A model generated the notes under the pieces. It was not told the origin of the DNA, made no database searches, and was given only the letters and a program-made list of their open reading frames with translations. From Spirochaeta isovalerica (GTDB lineage Bacteria > Spirochaetota > Spirochaetia > DSM-2461), in the NCBI RefSeq assembly GCF_014207565.1, contig NZ_JACHGJ010000002.1, positions 806,001 to 870,000 on the forward strand: a DNA stretch of 64,000 bases, given 5' to 3'. A program made the position numbers and the translations under genes. The first letter of the stretch is position 1. Each line of letters opens with the position of its first letter. Positions 36,001 through 45,054 of this stretch are shown here, piece by piece.

Positions 36001-37077
36001 TCAGATTCCCAGAAACCCCGTGAGCGAATGAAGAATATTGTGCACGTATTCGCCGTTCAGCCTGTAGAATTTCGCACTGACCTGTCTCCGTTCCATCAGA
36101 ATGCCCGAATCTGACAGGGTTTTCAGGTGGCGGGACACGGCGGATTGGCTGAAACCCATATCCCTTATGATATCCTGTGAGCAGGCTTCATTTTTCGAGG
36201 CTATGTATTTGAGAATATTGAGTCTGTTGGGGTCAGCTATAGCCCCCAGTTTTCTCGCCAGTTCATCAATATTATTCAACTGAGCGTTCAGTCGTCTCTT
36301 CTCATAATTTTCGGGGTTGAAGAATATGTATAAAACACCCTGAGAGAGCATTTTGGAGTATATTTCACCAACATCTTTATTGGGGATGAATATGAGCCTG
36401 TATCCTTTTTCCAGGGCAAAAGCTATCTTCTCTTCATGGATTTCCGATCCGGTCATATTGTATATGGCTTTCAGAGGAGACATGTTTTTAAGATAGGATA
36501 ATTCTGTTTTACCGATGAAATCCGTAAGGTCGTCTTTGACTTCCTCCCACCGCTGTTGGAATGTTCTGTTCCATAAGCCGGAAAGAAAACTGATGATGAC
36601 TTTCCGCATCTTATCCGGATGCTTAAGATATTCGAATGCTTGCCTTTCGATTTCCTGATCAATATGGTCGGGATCGAAGCTTTCCTGAAGAAAACTTATA
36701 AATCCGTCGGGGGAAACGAGTACTTTTCTGCTGATTTCTTCAGAAGTCTGTTCCTTCAGAGATCCTGTTTTCCAGTCGTGTCTCTGTTTGTAGAAGGTCA
36801 GGATATTATCACGGAGCTCAAGAGGATCGCATCCTTTCAGGTAATCCAGATATGCGGGAAAACTGCTGAATGTGTGCTGGGGAATGACGGCATGATAGAG
36901 GCCTTCAAAAACCAGTCTGGCTGTTTCGGACTCCTCATCCGTCAGATTCAGATGATTCTGACAGTGGGGACAGTGTTTTTTATTGGAAAGGACGATCATG
37001 CTGTTTAGTGTGTTCAAAACCGGGTTCAGCTCCAGTCCCGGTCCCGCTTGTACTGAAATGATATTATCTGAAGGCAA
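36001..37077 (-). CDS. Transcription regulator with C-terminal ArsR-type HTH
   Basis: Residues 265-358 of this 358-residue protein form an ArsR-family winged helix (RDMGFSQSAVSRHLKTLSDS recognition region). The N-terminal 260 residues are not a family I can name; they contain a CPHCQNH pair near 36-39 and a helical region, and may sense a ligand. The start is TTG at 37077 with GGGAG seven bases upstream. It is upstream of, and on the same strand as, the E2-like and ligase genes (85-base gap), so it may regulate that lipid-related pair. Confidence 0.8.
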   Translation of the reverse strand: MPSDNIISVQAGPGLELNPVLNTLNSMIVLSNKKHCPHCQNHLNLTDEESETARLVFEGLYHAVIPQHTFSSFPAYLDYLKGCDPLELRDNILTFYKQRHDWKTGSLKEQTSEEISRKVLVSPDGFISFLQESFDPDHIDQEIERQAFEYLKHPDKMRKVIISFLSGLWNRTFQQRWEEVKDDLTDFIGKTELSYLKNMSPLKAIYNMTGSEIHEEKIAFALEKGYRLIFIPNKDVGEIYSKMLSQGVLYIFFNPENYEKRRLNAQLNNIDELARKLGAIADPNRLNILKYIASKNEACSQDIIRDMGFSQSAVSRHLKTLSDSGILMERRQVSAKFYRLNGEYVHNILHSLTGFLGI

Positions 37078-37157
37078 TGATTAACTCCCTGGTTTCCCTA
37101 TAGTATTCCCTTCCTCTTTTTTTGTCATTACCGTACGGATGATTTCGGGTATGTGAC

Positions 37158-37205
37158 TACCCGCGAAGGCGGGTAAGCTAAAGATAGCATTCCTGTTCCG
37201 GAATG
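37158..37205. other. Two hairpins in the leader of the ArsR-type gene
   Basis: TACCCGC/GCGGGTA with a GAAG loop (37158-37175) and CATTCC/GGAATG (37188-37205) lie between the porin-like gene's terminator and the ArsR-type start. Neither has a T-run. They could be leader structures of the regulator mRNA; no known riboswitch fits. Confidence 0.35.
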
Positions 37206-37225
37206 TCAAAAGTTTGTTGTTAAAT

Positions 37226-37249
37226 GAAAAACCCCGGCGGGTGCCGGGG
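37226..37249 (-). terminator. Rho-independent terminator of the outer-membrane-like gene
   Basis: Read leftward, a 7-bp stem of GC pairs (CCCCGGC/GCCGGGG, loop ACCC) is followed by TTTTTC. It lies seven bases beyond the stop at 37257. Confidence 0.9.
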
Positions 37250-37256
37250 CGAATCT

Positions 37257-37757
37257 TTAGAAAATGTTGTTGTACTGCCAGCCGATTCCGAATCTCGGAT
37301 ATTTGTAATCGCTGCCGATCACATAGGTGATATCCGTGTAGAATCCGCCGAGAGATCCTTTGACTCCGACGCTGAATCCGCTGAAATCCATTATGGACGC
37401 GGAGAGGTAATACCCGACATGTGGTTCTACAAATGTTTTTCCTCCGCCTATGCGGAATACAGCGTTCATCGGAATATCGATCCAGTTTGTCGTGGTTCCA
37501 TAGTAATCCCAGGAAAAATAGGTAAAACCGAGTTCCAGGCCTGTGCTGAATGTTTCATTGATTCTGTATCGTCCGGTAACTGTGGCGCCGCCTCTGAGAA
37601 GAAAAAGGAAAGAGTAAGGTTCTGAAGCGATATATCCAGTGGAAACAACACCGCCGAAGTCCAGACCGATAGGGCTTCCCGAATTCTGGGCGGCTAAATT
37701 CATTGCCGGAATACTGAGCATGACCAGCATCATCGCAATAAAAAACTTTCTTTTCAT
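37257..37757 (-). CDS. Exported beta-barrel-like protein of unknown function
   Basis: The 166-residue protein has a signal peptide (cleavage after about AQN, residue 25). The rest is rich in alternating aromatic/glycine segments (e.g. SAYFSWDYYGTTTN-type strands and repeated YxxGxxY patterns) and ends in aromatic residues, features of small outer-membrane barrels. I do not recognise a family. AGGAG lies upstream of the ATG. It stands alone behind its own terminator. Confidence 0.65.
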   Translation of the reverse strand: MKRKFFIAMMLVMLSIPAMNLAAQNSGSPIGLDFGGVVSTGYIASEPYSFLFLLRGGATVTGRYRINETFSTGLELGFTYFSWDYYGTTTNWIDIPMNAVFRIGGGKTFVEPHVGYYLSASIMDFSGFSVGVKGSLGGFYTDITYVIGSDYKYPRFGIGWQYNNIF

Positions 37758-37839
37758 ATTAACTCCTAAGTATATATTTAACTTTTGGAATTATAGAACA
37801 GAAGATTTAAAAGATCAAATTAAACAGTATAATTTGAAA

Positions 37840-38151
37840 TTAAATATCCAGCCCCATGTTAAGCCTGTCCATATCGCTCAGGTCATCGAGGGTCCTGGGT
37901 TCTGTCCAGACGAGATTGAGAGAAAATTTATCAATAAGGGGATCGCGCCGCAAGGTGCTTTCCACCATATTGAATAATACGGGGCCGTAGGGGCAGTCGG
38001 GCGTTGTCAAAGTCATATCCACCGTGACATTCGCTCCTGCGATAATGACCTCTACGATCAGCCCCAGGTCGACGATACTCATTCCCAGATCGGGATCCAT
38101 TATGGGCCTGAGAATATCCAGAATATATTGTCTGTCAAATTTATTTTCCAT
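37840..38151 (-). CDS. sufT: MIP18/DUF59 protein of the SUF operon (SufT-like)
   Basis: The 103-residue protein is a DUF59/MIP18-family member (ILRPIMDPDLGMSIVDLGL, then LTTPDCPYGPVLFN). Such proteins help deliver Fe-S clusters to apoproteins. It is the last gene of the suf operon, starting three bases after sufU ends. The conserved cysteine is in PDCPYGP. It lacks the Mrp-type ATPase domain, as expected for SufT. Confidence 0.85.
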   Translation of the reverse strand: MENKFDRQYILDILRPIMDPDLGMSIVDLGLIVEVIIAGANVTVDMTLTTPDCPYGPVLFNMVESTLRRDPLIDKFSLNLVWTEPRTLDDLSDMDRLNMGLDI

Positions 38152-38154
38152 ATT

Positions 38155-38607
38155 TTACTCCGTAGTGGCCGGCTCTTCTTCCTCTTTCAGGGCGGATTTC
38201 AGTGTGTGCCATGCAAGGGACGCGCACTTTATCCGCATAGGGAATTGCGCCACACCCGACAGGGCTTCCAGTTTGCCCAGAGCTTTGTCTTCCGATTCCT
38301 CATCGGGGTGATAACCGGTCAGCATAACATGGACCTTGTCGAAAACCTTCAGCGCCTCTTCAATGGTCTTTCCCTTCAGGTTTTCGGTCATCATCGATGC
38401 CGATGCCTGTGACACGGCACAGCCCGACCCCTGGAAATTGATTTCCTGAATGATTTTCCCGTCCACTTTCACGAAAACTTCCAGATGATCGCCGCACAGG
38501 GGATTATCACCTTCAGCGCAATGGGTGGGATTCTCCATGGAGCAGCAGTTCCGGGGATTCCTGTAATGGTCCAGTATCATTTCCTGATACAATTCCTGAT
38601 CTTTCAT
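38155..38607 (-). CDS. sufU: SufU zinc-dependent sulfur acceptor
   Basis: This protein accepts persulfide sulfur from SufS. The 150-residue sequence has the SufU arrangement: NPLCGDHLEV, GSGCAVSQASASMM, and the C-terminal KCASLAWHTLKSAL. An extra pair NCC and HCAEG is seen near residues 20-35. It overlaps sufS by four bases. Confidence 0.93.
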   Translation of the reverse strand: MKDQELYQEMILDHYRNPRNCCSMENPTHCAEGDNPLCGDHLEVFVKVDGKIIQEINFQGSGCAVSQASASMMTENLKGKTIEEALKVFDKVHVMLTGYHPDEESEDKALGKLEALSGVAQFPMRIKCASLAWHTLKSALKEEEEPATTE

Positions 38608-39788
38608 AATTTGAATTTCTCCCTGATTTCCGGTAATGCGTCGGCCAGTTTGTCAATGTCCTCTTTCCCGTTGTAGAGCCCCAGAGACATTCTTGTCGCC
38701 GCCGGCACCTTATAGAAGTTCATCAGAGGCTGGGCGCAATGATGTCCCGCCCGGACAGCGATGTTCTTTCTGGCCAGTTCATGAGCGATATCGTGGGGAT
38801 GGGCGTCTCCCAGAGTAAAAGTAATAGCTCCCGATCTCCTGTCCGGCGACCCGATAATTTCCAATCCCTCAATCCTTCCCAGCTTTTCCAGGGCGTATGA
38901 CATGACTTCGTCCTCGGCGGCTTCCACTTCGTCCATACCTATTCGCTCCAGGTAGCGAACGGCTTCGGCCAGTCCGATTGTTCCGGCGATATTGGGGGTT
39001 CCCGCTTCAAATTTATGGGGGATTTCATTCCAGGTCGTTTTTTCAAAGGTAACCCGCAGTATCATATCACCACCGCTCTGATAGGGGCGCATCTTCTCCA
39101 GATGTTTCTTTTTTCCGTAAAGGATGCCGATGCCCGTAGGTCCGTACATCTTGTGGCCTGAGAAGGCGTAGAAGTCCGCATCAAGATCGTTCACATCCAC
39201 TTTAGTCCGGCCTACGGCCTGGGCTCCATCGATCAGCACGGGTATTCCCTTCTCGTGCGCTTCGGCAATAATCTCCTTCACAGGATTAACCGTTCCCAGA
39301 ACATTGGATATGTGGGTCAGAGCCAGTAACCTGGTCCTGCCGGTCAGCAATGCGCTCAAGGCAGGACGGTCCAGATTGCCATTCCTGTCTATGGGTATCA
39401 CCTTCAGTACAGCTCCGGTTCTCTCGCAGAGCAACTGCCAGGGGACGATATTGGCATGATGTTCCATATGGGATATGAGAATTTCATCTCCCGGTTGCAT
39501 AAGCGGTTCGGCAAAAGAAAAAGCCGTCATGTTAATGGATTCCGTCGTTCCCCTGGTAAAGATTATTTCATCTCTCACGGCGCCTATGAAACGGGCAACC
39601 CTCTCTCGGGCCTCTTCATAGAGTACTGTTGCTTTCGCGCTGAGCTCGTATACGCCTCTGTGAACGTTGGCGTTTTCATTCCGGTAGTAGCGGTCGATTC
39701 TTTCTATAACCTGTAGAGGTTTCTGAGATGTCGCTCCGCTGTCCAGATAAACGCCTTCCCAAAGCAGGGGGAAATCCTCTCTATTCAT
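38604..39788 (-). CDS. sufS: Cysteine desulfurase SufS
   Basis: This PLP enzyme removes sulfur from cysteine for Fe-S assembly. The 394 residues include the PLP lysine in DFYAFSGHKMYGPTG and the persulfide cysteine in VRAGHHCAQPLM. The class II loop between these identifies SufS rather than IscS. It overlaps sufD by eight bases and sufU by four, so the genes are translationally coupled. Confidence 0.95.
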   Translation of the reverse strand: MNREDFPLLWEGVYLDSGATSQKPLQVIERIDRYYRNENANVHRGVYELSAKATVLYEEARERVARFIGAVRDEIIFTRGTTESINMTAFSFAEPLMQPGDEILISHMEHHANIVPWQLLCERTGAVLKVIPIDRNGNLDRPALSALLTGRTRLLALTHISNVLGTVNPVKEIIAEAHEKGIPVLIDGAQAVGRTKVDVNDLDADFYAFSGHKMYGPTGIGILYGKKKHLEKMRPYQSGGDMILRVTFEKTTWNEIPHKFEAGTPNIAGTIGLAEAVRYLERIGMDEVEAAEDEVMSYALEKLGRIEGLEIIGSPDRRSGAITFTLGDAHPHDIAHELARKNIAVRAGHHCAQPLMNFYKVPAATRMSLGLYNGKEDIDKLADALPEIREKFKL

Positions 39789-40989
39789 AAAGCCCTTCCA
39801 TGAGCCCGGATATCTTCTCTTTTATATGGGGTCCGATTCCCCCCATGTCCAGGCCGTCGGCCAGACGGGAAGCAAAGGCTTCAAGAAGGATTCTCCGGGC
39901 CTGGTCTTCCGTAAAGCCTCTGGTCTGCAGATAAAAGAGCTGTTTTTTATCCAGACTTCCGACTGTGGCGCCATGTGAGCATTTCACATCATCGGCCCAG
40001 ATTTCCAGCTGCGGTTCCATATTGATTTCCGCCGTATCATCGAGGAGTATGGTTTTGAACTGCTGAACCGCGTCGCTTTTCTGGGCATCCCGGGCGATCA
40101 GAGCGTATCCTCTGAAAGTTCCCATTCCCTTATCAAGCGCTATGGCTCTCGATTCGGTCCGGCTGGTACATAGCGGAGCGTCGTGATAAACGGTCACATC
40201 GCTATTGTGATTGCGCTCTCCCTTTCCCAGGTAGAGGCTGTCTACTTGTGTTTCGCAGTTTTCCTCTTTCAACGCTATATGGTATTCATTGCGGCTGAGT
40301 TTCCCTCCGTTTATAAGATTCCGCCCGTGGTACCGGCTTCCGGTCATCTGTCTGATAAACAGATGGTTGAATACATGGGCTTCATCCCTTTCCTCCTGGA
40401 GAACCAGATGGTCCAGCCTGCTGTTTTTGTTCATGATGATTTCCGTTACGGAGTTGTGGAAAACAGCCGGTTTACCGGAACTGGAAAAACTTTGAATCAG
40501 TTCCAGTTCCGCCCCTTCTTCCAGGATAATAACGAGCCGAGGGTTGGTTCTGATCTGATTTTTATCGCCTTCAATATGCTGAGGCAGATAAAGGGGTTTA
40601 CCGCTTATCCCTTTTTTTACAGTAATGACTGAATAATCCGAAATAAGCGAGCTGTTGAGATCATAAAAGAAAGCCCCTCTCTCATCACCGGCCTTACCGA
40701 TCTGATCCCTGTTTTCGACAAAGGAAAAACGGCTGGCTAAAGCCTGTTTTTCCTTTTCCGGCAGATTCAGGCTTCCGTTGAGAATTTCAATTTTATCCGT
40801 CAGGTTTTCCCATTGCGAAACTGTCCGGGGAGACGGTTCCCCTGTTTTAAGCGGTGCTTCTGCAAAATCGGCTTCTGTTATGGCAGAAATGTCGAATTTC
40901 CGCCATCGCTCCGTCTTCGTATCGGGTAATCCCGAGCGTTCGAGCCGGTCGGCTCTTGTCTTTTTATAGTCTAATACATCAACCGGCAT
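39781..40989 (-). CDS. sufD: SufD, Fe-S scaffold subunit
   Basis: The 402-residue protein is the SufD partner of the SufBC2D scaffold. It has the SufBD C-terminal core, with [25 protein letters not shown] near 328-352. The conserved ligand histidine in SHGATVG is present. It overlaps sufC by eleven bases. Confidence 0.94.
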   Translation of the reverse strand: MPVDVLDYKKTRADRLERSGLPDTKTERWRKFDISAITEADFAEAPLKTGEPSPRTVSQWENLTDKIEILNGSLNLPEKEKQALASRFSFVENRDQIGKAGDERGAFFYDLNSSLISDYSVITVKKGISGKPLYLPQHIEGDKNQIRTNPRLVIILEEGAELELIQSFSSSGKPAVFHNSVTEIIMNKNSRLDHLVLQEERDEAHVFNHLFIRQMTGSRYHGRNLINGGKLSRNEYHIALKEENCETQVDSLYLGKGERNHNSDVTVYHDAPLCTSRTESRAIALDKGMGTFRGYALIARDAQKSDAVQQFKTILLDDTAEINMEPQLEIWADDVKCSHGATVGSLDKKQLFYLQTRGFTEDQARRILLEAFASRLADGLDMGGIGPHIKEKISGLMEGLYE

Positions 40990-41734
40990 ATTCTTCCTCT
41001 TTCACCCAGTTGTAACCTTTCGACTCCAATTCCAGAGCCAGTTTGCTGTCTCCCGAAAGAACGATTTTTCCGTCGATCAGAACGTGAACGAAATCGGGGG
41101 GGATAAAATCGAGAAGCCTCTGATAGTGGGTGACCAGTATGACGCCGTTTTCAGAATTCCTGAATTTCTCCACCCCGCCGGCAACGGTTTTCAGAGCATC
41201 GATATCCAGTCCCGAATCGGTTTCGTCCAGAATGGCCAGACGGGGGTTGAGGACCAGAAGCTGGAGGATCTCGTTCCTCTTCTTCTCTCCGCCGGAAAAG
41301 CCCGAATTGACGGCCCGTCTTGTCAGCTCATGACTCATTCCCACTTCATCCATTTTCTGAAGCAGATATTCATTGAACTCGTAGGCGTCCAGCGGCGCTT
41401 CGCCATTGGATTCCCTGATGGCATTCAATGCATTTTTCAGGAAGTAGATATTGGTGACACCGGGGATCTCCACGGGATATTGAAACCCGAGAAACAGTCC
41501 GGCTCTGGCCCTTTCATGGGCTTCCATCTCCTGAATATCCTGACCGCGGTATAGTATCTCCCCGGAAAGAACTTCGTAAGCGGGATTGCCTGCTATCACC
41601 TGCGACAGCGTGCTTTTCCCCGAACCGTTAGGACCCATTATCGCGTGGACTTCTCCGGGATTCACCTTGAGGGAAATCCCTTTTAATATTTCTTTTCCCT
41701 CAACCGAGGCGTGTAAATCTTTAATTTCTAACAT
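40979..41734 (-). CDS. sufC: SufC, ATPase of the Fe-S scaffold
   Basis: The 251-residue ABC ATPase of the SUF scaffold has Walker [13 protein letters not shown], the signature [12 protein letters not shown] and Walker [13 protein letters not shown]. The ATG at 41734 is chosen because AAGGAG lies seven bases upstream; the frame extends to 41761 without such a site. It lies 23 bases after sufB. Confidence 0.95.
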   Translation of the reverse strand: MLEIKDLHASVEGKEILKGISLKVNPGEVHAIMGPNGSGKSTLSQVIAGNPAYEVLSGEILYRGQDIQEMEAHERARAGLFLGFQYPVEIPGVTNIYFLKNALNAIRESNGEAPLDAYEFNEYLLQKMDEVGMSHELTRRAVNSGFSGGEKKRNEILQLLVLNPRLAILDETDSGLDIDALKTVAGGVEKFRNSENGVILVTHYQRLLDFIPPDFVHVLIDGKIVLSGDSKLALELESKGYNWVKEEEYAG

Positions 41735-41757
41735 GGTTTCTCCTTTATTCATCCCTT

Positions 41758-43200
41758 TCACCCGACAGATCCTTCGAGGCTGACACCGAGAAGTTTCCGC
41801 GCTTCAACGGCAAACTCCATGGGCAGTTCATTGAGAACTTCCTTGCAGAATCCGTTGACGATCATGGTCACCGCATCTTCCGGTTCTATTCCCCGCTGCT
41901 GCAGATAGAAGAGCTGGTCGTCGCTTATTTTCGATGTCGTCGCTTCGTGTTCGATCGTAGCTGTGCTTCCCTTGGCATCGATATAGGGAAAAGTATGGGC
42001 TCCGCACCGATCTCCTATCAGAAGCGAGTCGCACTGGGAAAAGTTGCGGGCATTGGTCGCAGCCGGACCGGTTCTCACCAGTCCCCTGTAGGAATTGCGG
42101 GCTTTTCCCGCAGAGACGCCTTTGGAAATTATGGTGCTGTTTGTATTTTTACCCAGATGGATCATCTTCGTGCCCGTGTCGGCCTGCTGATAATTATTGG
42201 TAACGGCGATGGAATAGAATTCTCCTGTGGAGTTGTCGCCTTTGAGGATACAGCTCGGATATTTCCAGGTCAGAGCCGAACCGGTTTCCACCTGCGTCCA
42301 GGATATCTTGGAATTGTCTCCGTGGCATTTTCCCCTCTTTGTAACGAAATTGAAAATTCCCCCTTTACCGTTTTTGTCTCCGGGGTACCAATTCTGAACT
42401 GTGGAATATTTGATTTTCGCGTCCTTGTGAGCGAAAAGTTCCACAACCGCGGCGTGCAGCTGGTTTTCATCTCTCTGCGGAGCTGTACATCCTTCCAGGT
42501 AGCTGACTTCAGCGCCTTCCTCCGCTATGATCAGGGTCCTTTCAAACTGACCTGTCCCTTTTGCATTGATTCTGAAATAGGTGGAGAGCTCTATGGGGCA
42601 TTTCACTCCCCTGGGGATATAGCAGAAGGAACCGTCGGTAAAGACAGCGGAATTAAGTGTGGCGAAGAAATTGTCCCGCCAGGGGACAACCGACCCGAGA
42701 TACTCCTTTATCAGGTCCGGATGGGTCTGAACCGCTTCGGAGAAACTGCAGAAAATTATTCCCATTTCCCCGAGCATTTCCTTATAGGTAGTTGCGACCG
42801 AGACGCTGTCGAAAACGGCGTCTACCGCCACTCCCGAAAGGGCTTTCTGCTCTTCCAGAGGGATGCCGAGTTTTTTATAGGTTTCCAGGATTTCCGGGTC
42901 CACTTCGTCGAGGCTGTTCAGTTTCTTTTTCTTCGGTTGGGCGAAATAGATGATATCGTTAAAATCTATGGCGGGAACATTCATGGAAGACCAGTTGGGC
43001 TGGTCCATGGTCAGCCAGTGTCTGTAGGCTTTCAACCGGAAGTCGAGGAGAAACTCCGGTTCGTTTTTCTTTTTTGAAATGAGGCGTATTATATCTTCAT
43101 TCAGACCTTTGGGAGCCATTTCCTGCTCTATGTCGGTATGAAATCCCCATTTGTATTCACTGTCGGTGAATTCCTCTATTTTATTTTTTTTATCTGTCAT
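41758..43200 (-). CDS. sufB: SufB, Fe-S scaffold subunit
   Basis: The 480-residue protein is the core scaffold of the SUF pathway and heads the operon. It has the SufB hallmark [20 protein letters not shown] and the catalytic cysteine in [11 protein letters not shown], with [21 protein letters not shown] near the end. The start is ATG at 43200. A Fur box lies just upstream, so iron starvation should induce the operon. Confidence 0.95.
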   Translation of the reverse strand: MTDKKNKIEEFTDSEYKWGFHTDIEQEMAPKGLNEDIIRLISKKKNEPEFLLDFRLKAYRHWLTMDQPNWSSMNVPAIDFNDIIYFAQPKKKKLNSLDEVDPEILETYKKLGIPLEEQKALSGVAVDAVFDSVSVATTYKEMLGEMGIIFCSFSEAVQTHPDLIKEYLGSVVPWRDNFFATLNSAVFTDGSFCYIPRGVKCPIELSTYFRINAKGTGQFERTLIIAEEGAEVSYLEGCTAPQRDENQLHAAVVELFAHKDAKIKYSTVQNWYPGDKNGKGGIFNFVTKRGKCHGDNSKISWTQVETGSALTWKYPSCILKGDNSTGEFYSIAVTNNYQQADTGTKMIHLGKNTNSTIISKGVSAGKARNSYRGLVRTGPAATNARNFSQCDSLLIGDRCGAHTFPYIDAKGSTATIEHEATTSKISDDQLFYLQQRGIEPEDAVTMIVNGFCKEVLNELPMEFAVEARKLLGVSLEGSVG

Positions 43201-43215
43201 TTTTGCTAACCTTAA

Positions 43216-43230
43216 TGGTAATCGTTATCA
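43216..43230 (-). promoter_or_regulatory. Fur box upstream of sufB
   Basis: TGGTAATCGTTATCA matches the 7-1-7 Fur consensus TGATAAT-N-ATTATCA at 13 of 14 informative positions bar one further change (two mismatches in all), and partial symmetry continues outside it. It lies 16-30 bases before the sufB start. Confidence 0.7.
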
Positions 43231-43297
43231 TTACATTGATAATATAACAAAAAAAACAGAGATAAGTAAATAAATCTAATTTAATTAATTAAAGCTA

Positions 43298-43942
43298 TTA
43301 AGAAACCGTCGCACTGTGAAAATCATGCATGATATGAGCATTGAGAATCGATTCAATAAGATTCTCCTCCCTGTTTTCCATAGCGGATATGAGGACGTTA
43401 TGCTGCTTTATATAATCTTTCAGAGAATCCGGGCCGAGCTGTTGATTGAGACGGAGAAGCTGGATCCTGGCATCGAGTTTCTCGAAGATTTCATAGAGGA
43501 CCTTATTTCCGCAGTTACGGGCTATACTCAGATGAAAGAGACTGTCCATTTCAAATGCCCCGGCTTTATCTCCCTGTTCATTGAACTCAAGGCATTTCCG
43601 GGATATCTCTTTGAGAGCTTTGTAGTTTTCAGGATCGGCATGGCGGCTGAAAAGTTTGGCGGAAAGAATTTCCAGATTGATTCTCACCTCGGCAATTTCT
43701 TTCGCTTCATTTTCGGAGATAACTACGACTTCGGCATAGCTTCTCGGTTTTATATAAATCAGCCCGTAGTCGCTCAGTTTTTTCAGAGCTTCACGCAGCG
43801 GAGTGCGGCTGACGCCGAAAAGTTTACTGAGTGAGGCTTCAGGCACTCTTTCTCCGCCTTTGAGTTCGCCGGAAAGTATCATTCTCTTGATGTGGTCGTG
43901 AACCTGATCGGACAGGCTTTTTCTGGTTATTAATTCTTCCAT
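43298..43942 (-). CDS. GntR/FadR-type regulator of the TTT-pdxA locus
   Basis: The 214-residue protein has a winged-helix N-terminal domain (GVSRTPLREALKKLSDYGLI) and a helical FCD effector domain with the metal-ligand pattern D-FH-H-H. FCD proteins sense small acids such as glycolate, gluconate or lactate. The gene follows tctC on the same strand but has its own promoter, with a GTATAC-centred operator like those around tctB and pdxA. No ribosome binding site is seen; a -10 hexamer ends six bases before the ATG. Confidence 0.88.
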   Translation of the reverse strand: MEELITRKSLSDQVHDHIKRMILSGELKGGERVPEASLSKLFGVSRTPLREALKKLSDYGLIYIKPRSYAEVVVISENEAKEIAEVRINLEILSAKLFSRHADPENYKALKEISRKCLEFNEQGDKAGAFEMDSLFHLSIARNCGNKVLYEIFEKLDARIQLLRLNQQLGPDSLKDYIKQHNVLISAMENREENLIESILNAHIMHDFHSATVS

Positions 43943-43948
43943 AATCTT

Positions 43949-43977
43949 ATTGTATACAAAAAACTATTCGTGATAAA
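43949..43977 (-). promoter_or_regulatory. gntR promoter with GTATAC operator, predicted leaderless
   Basis: Read leftward, TTTATC (43977 to 43972), a 17-base spacer and TACAAT (43954 to 43949) precede the ATG at 43942 by six bases. The palindrome TTGTATACAA (43950-43959) covers the -10. The same core occurs at the tctB and pdxA promoters. Confidence 0.65.
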
Positions 43978-43988
43978 GTTTAAAATAG

Positions 43989-44017
43989 AGATAGTCCGTC
44001 GGTACAACGGACTATCT
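43989..44017 (-). terminator. Probable terminator of the tctBAC operon
   Basis: An 11-bp perfect stem (AGATAGTCCGT/ACGGACTATCT) with a 7-base loop lies 29 bases after the tctC stop. The following bases read leftward are CTCTATTTT, a weak T-run. Confidence 0.7.
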
Positions 44018-44045
44018 TCCGGAGTTCAGAAGTCAGAGCAAGAGA

Positions 44046-44999
44046 TTAGTTCCCTGTGTACATGTCTTCAAATTTCTGCATGTACGCTCTGGCTTCGTCT
44101 CCACCTTTGAAATTGGAAACGAGGAGGAACTTGCTGATATAGTCGTTCTTCCATGAATCAGACTGTGAAACTTTTCTGAAAACTTCTGTCCAGAATTCAA
44201 CGGCAGCAGCGGGCATATCGGCGGGACCGACAATTCCTCTGTAGATTTCAAATTCGATATCGTATCCAAGTTCCTTGAAAGTGGGAGCGTCGAAAGGATC
44301 GGCAAATCTGCTTCCGCCGGCTGCAACAACAGGAAGGAGTTCTCCGCTTTTAACCAGGTCGAAAGAAGCTGCGGGTTTGGCAATAGCCATATCGACATGT
44401 CCGCCAAGAAGCTGAGTGAGAGCTTCGCCGGTCGAGTCGGATCTGAGGTATTCCATGTCTCCGCCCACTTCTTTTTTCATAGCATTATAGATAGCTTCGT
44501 CATCGGATTTGGAACCGCCCATAATCATTCTCTTTCCGTTTTTCAGAGCGTTGATTATATCGTTGATAGTTTTGTATTCGGAGTTTTTGTTCACTAGAAT
44601 AATCTGACCGTCGAGTGCCATAACGGCTAGAGGAGTCAGTCCGTCCAGGTCACCGCCTTCCATCTGTACCATAGGCTGAAGGTCGCCGGAGTTGAAAGTG
44701 AGAAGAGTGTGAGCTTCATTTTTCATTGTGCTGACCATTCTTCTTCCAACGGCTCCGCCACCATCTGTTTTGTAGTTGATGACGATATTCTGATCTACGA
44801 GCCCTTCGTTTTTAATGATTTCAGTAATTGTCTGGGTAAAGATGGATGAACCACCGCCGGCACTGGATGTCACGACCCATTCTACAACTTTCTGGGGGGT
44901 CCAGGGACCTGAGGCTTCGGGTGAATCCTGTTTCCCTTCAGCGAAGGCGAAACCGGAAACCAATGCTGTCATAAGTAAAGCAGTTAAAATCTTTTTCAT
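44046..44999 (-). CDS. tctC: TTT transporter substrate-binding protein (TctC family)
   Basis: The 317-residue extracytoplasmic receptor begins with a signal peptide (cleavage after about FAFAEG). The mature protein has the TctC/Bug fold (VVEWVVTSSAGGGSS, DGGGAVGRRM loops near the ligand site). Such proteins capture carboxylates with high affinity. It is read after tctA across a 55-base gap holding a hairpin, and its own SD lies before the ATG. The ligand is unknown; the adjacent operon suggests a hydroxy- or sugar acid. Confidence 0.9.
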   Translation of the reverse strand: MKKILTALLMTALVSGFAFAEGKQDSPEASGPWTPQKVVEWVVTSSAGGGSSIFTQTITEIIKNEGLVDQNIVINYKTDGGGAVGRRMVSTMKNEAHTLLTFNSGDLQPMVQMEGGDLDGLTPLAVMALDGQIILVNKNSEYKTINDIINALKNGKRMIMGGSKSDDEAIYNAMKKEVGGDMEYLRSDSTGEALTQLLGGHVDMAIAKPAASFDLVKSGELLPVVAAGGSRFADPFDAPTFKELGYDIEFEIYRGIVGPADMPAAAVEFWTEVFRKVSQSDSWKNDYISKFLLVSNFKGGDEARAYMQKFEDMYTGN

Positions 45000-45030
45000 T
45001 TAAAATCTCCTTGATTTGTTTATATATTCA

Positions 45031-45048
45031 TCCGGCACGAATGCCGGA
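45031..45048 (-). other. Intercistronic hairpin between tctA and tctC
   Basis: TCCGGCA/TGCCGGA with a four-base loop lies in the gap between the tctA stop and the tctC start, with no T-run after it. Such hairpins often protect the binding-protein message end or tune the subunit ratio. Confidence 0.7.
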
Positions 45049-45054
45049 ATCATA

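Noticed and set aside
41947-43077. 376-residue open frame on the + strand
   Set aside because: It is antisense to sufB, whose motifs are unambiguous.
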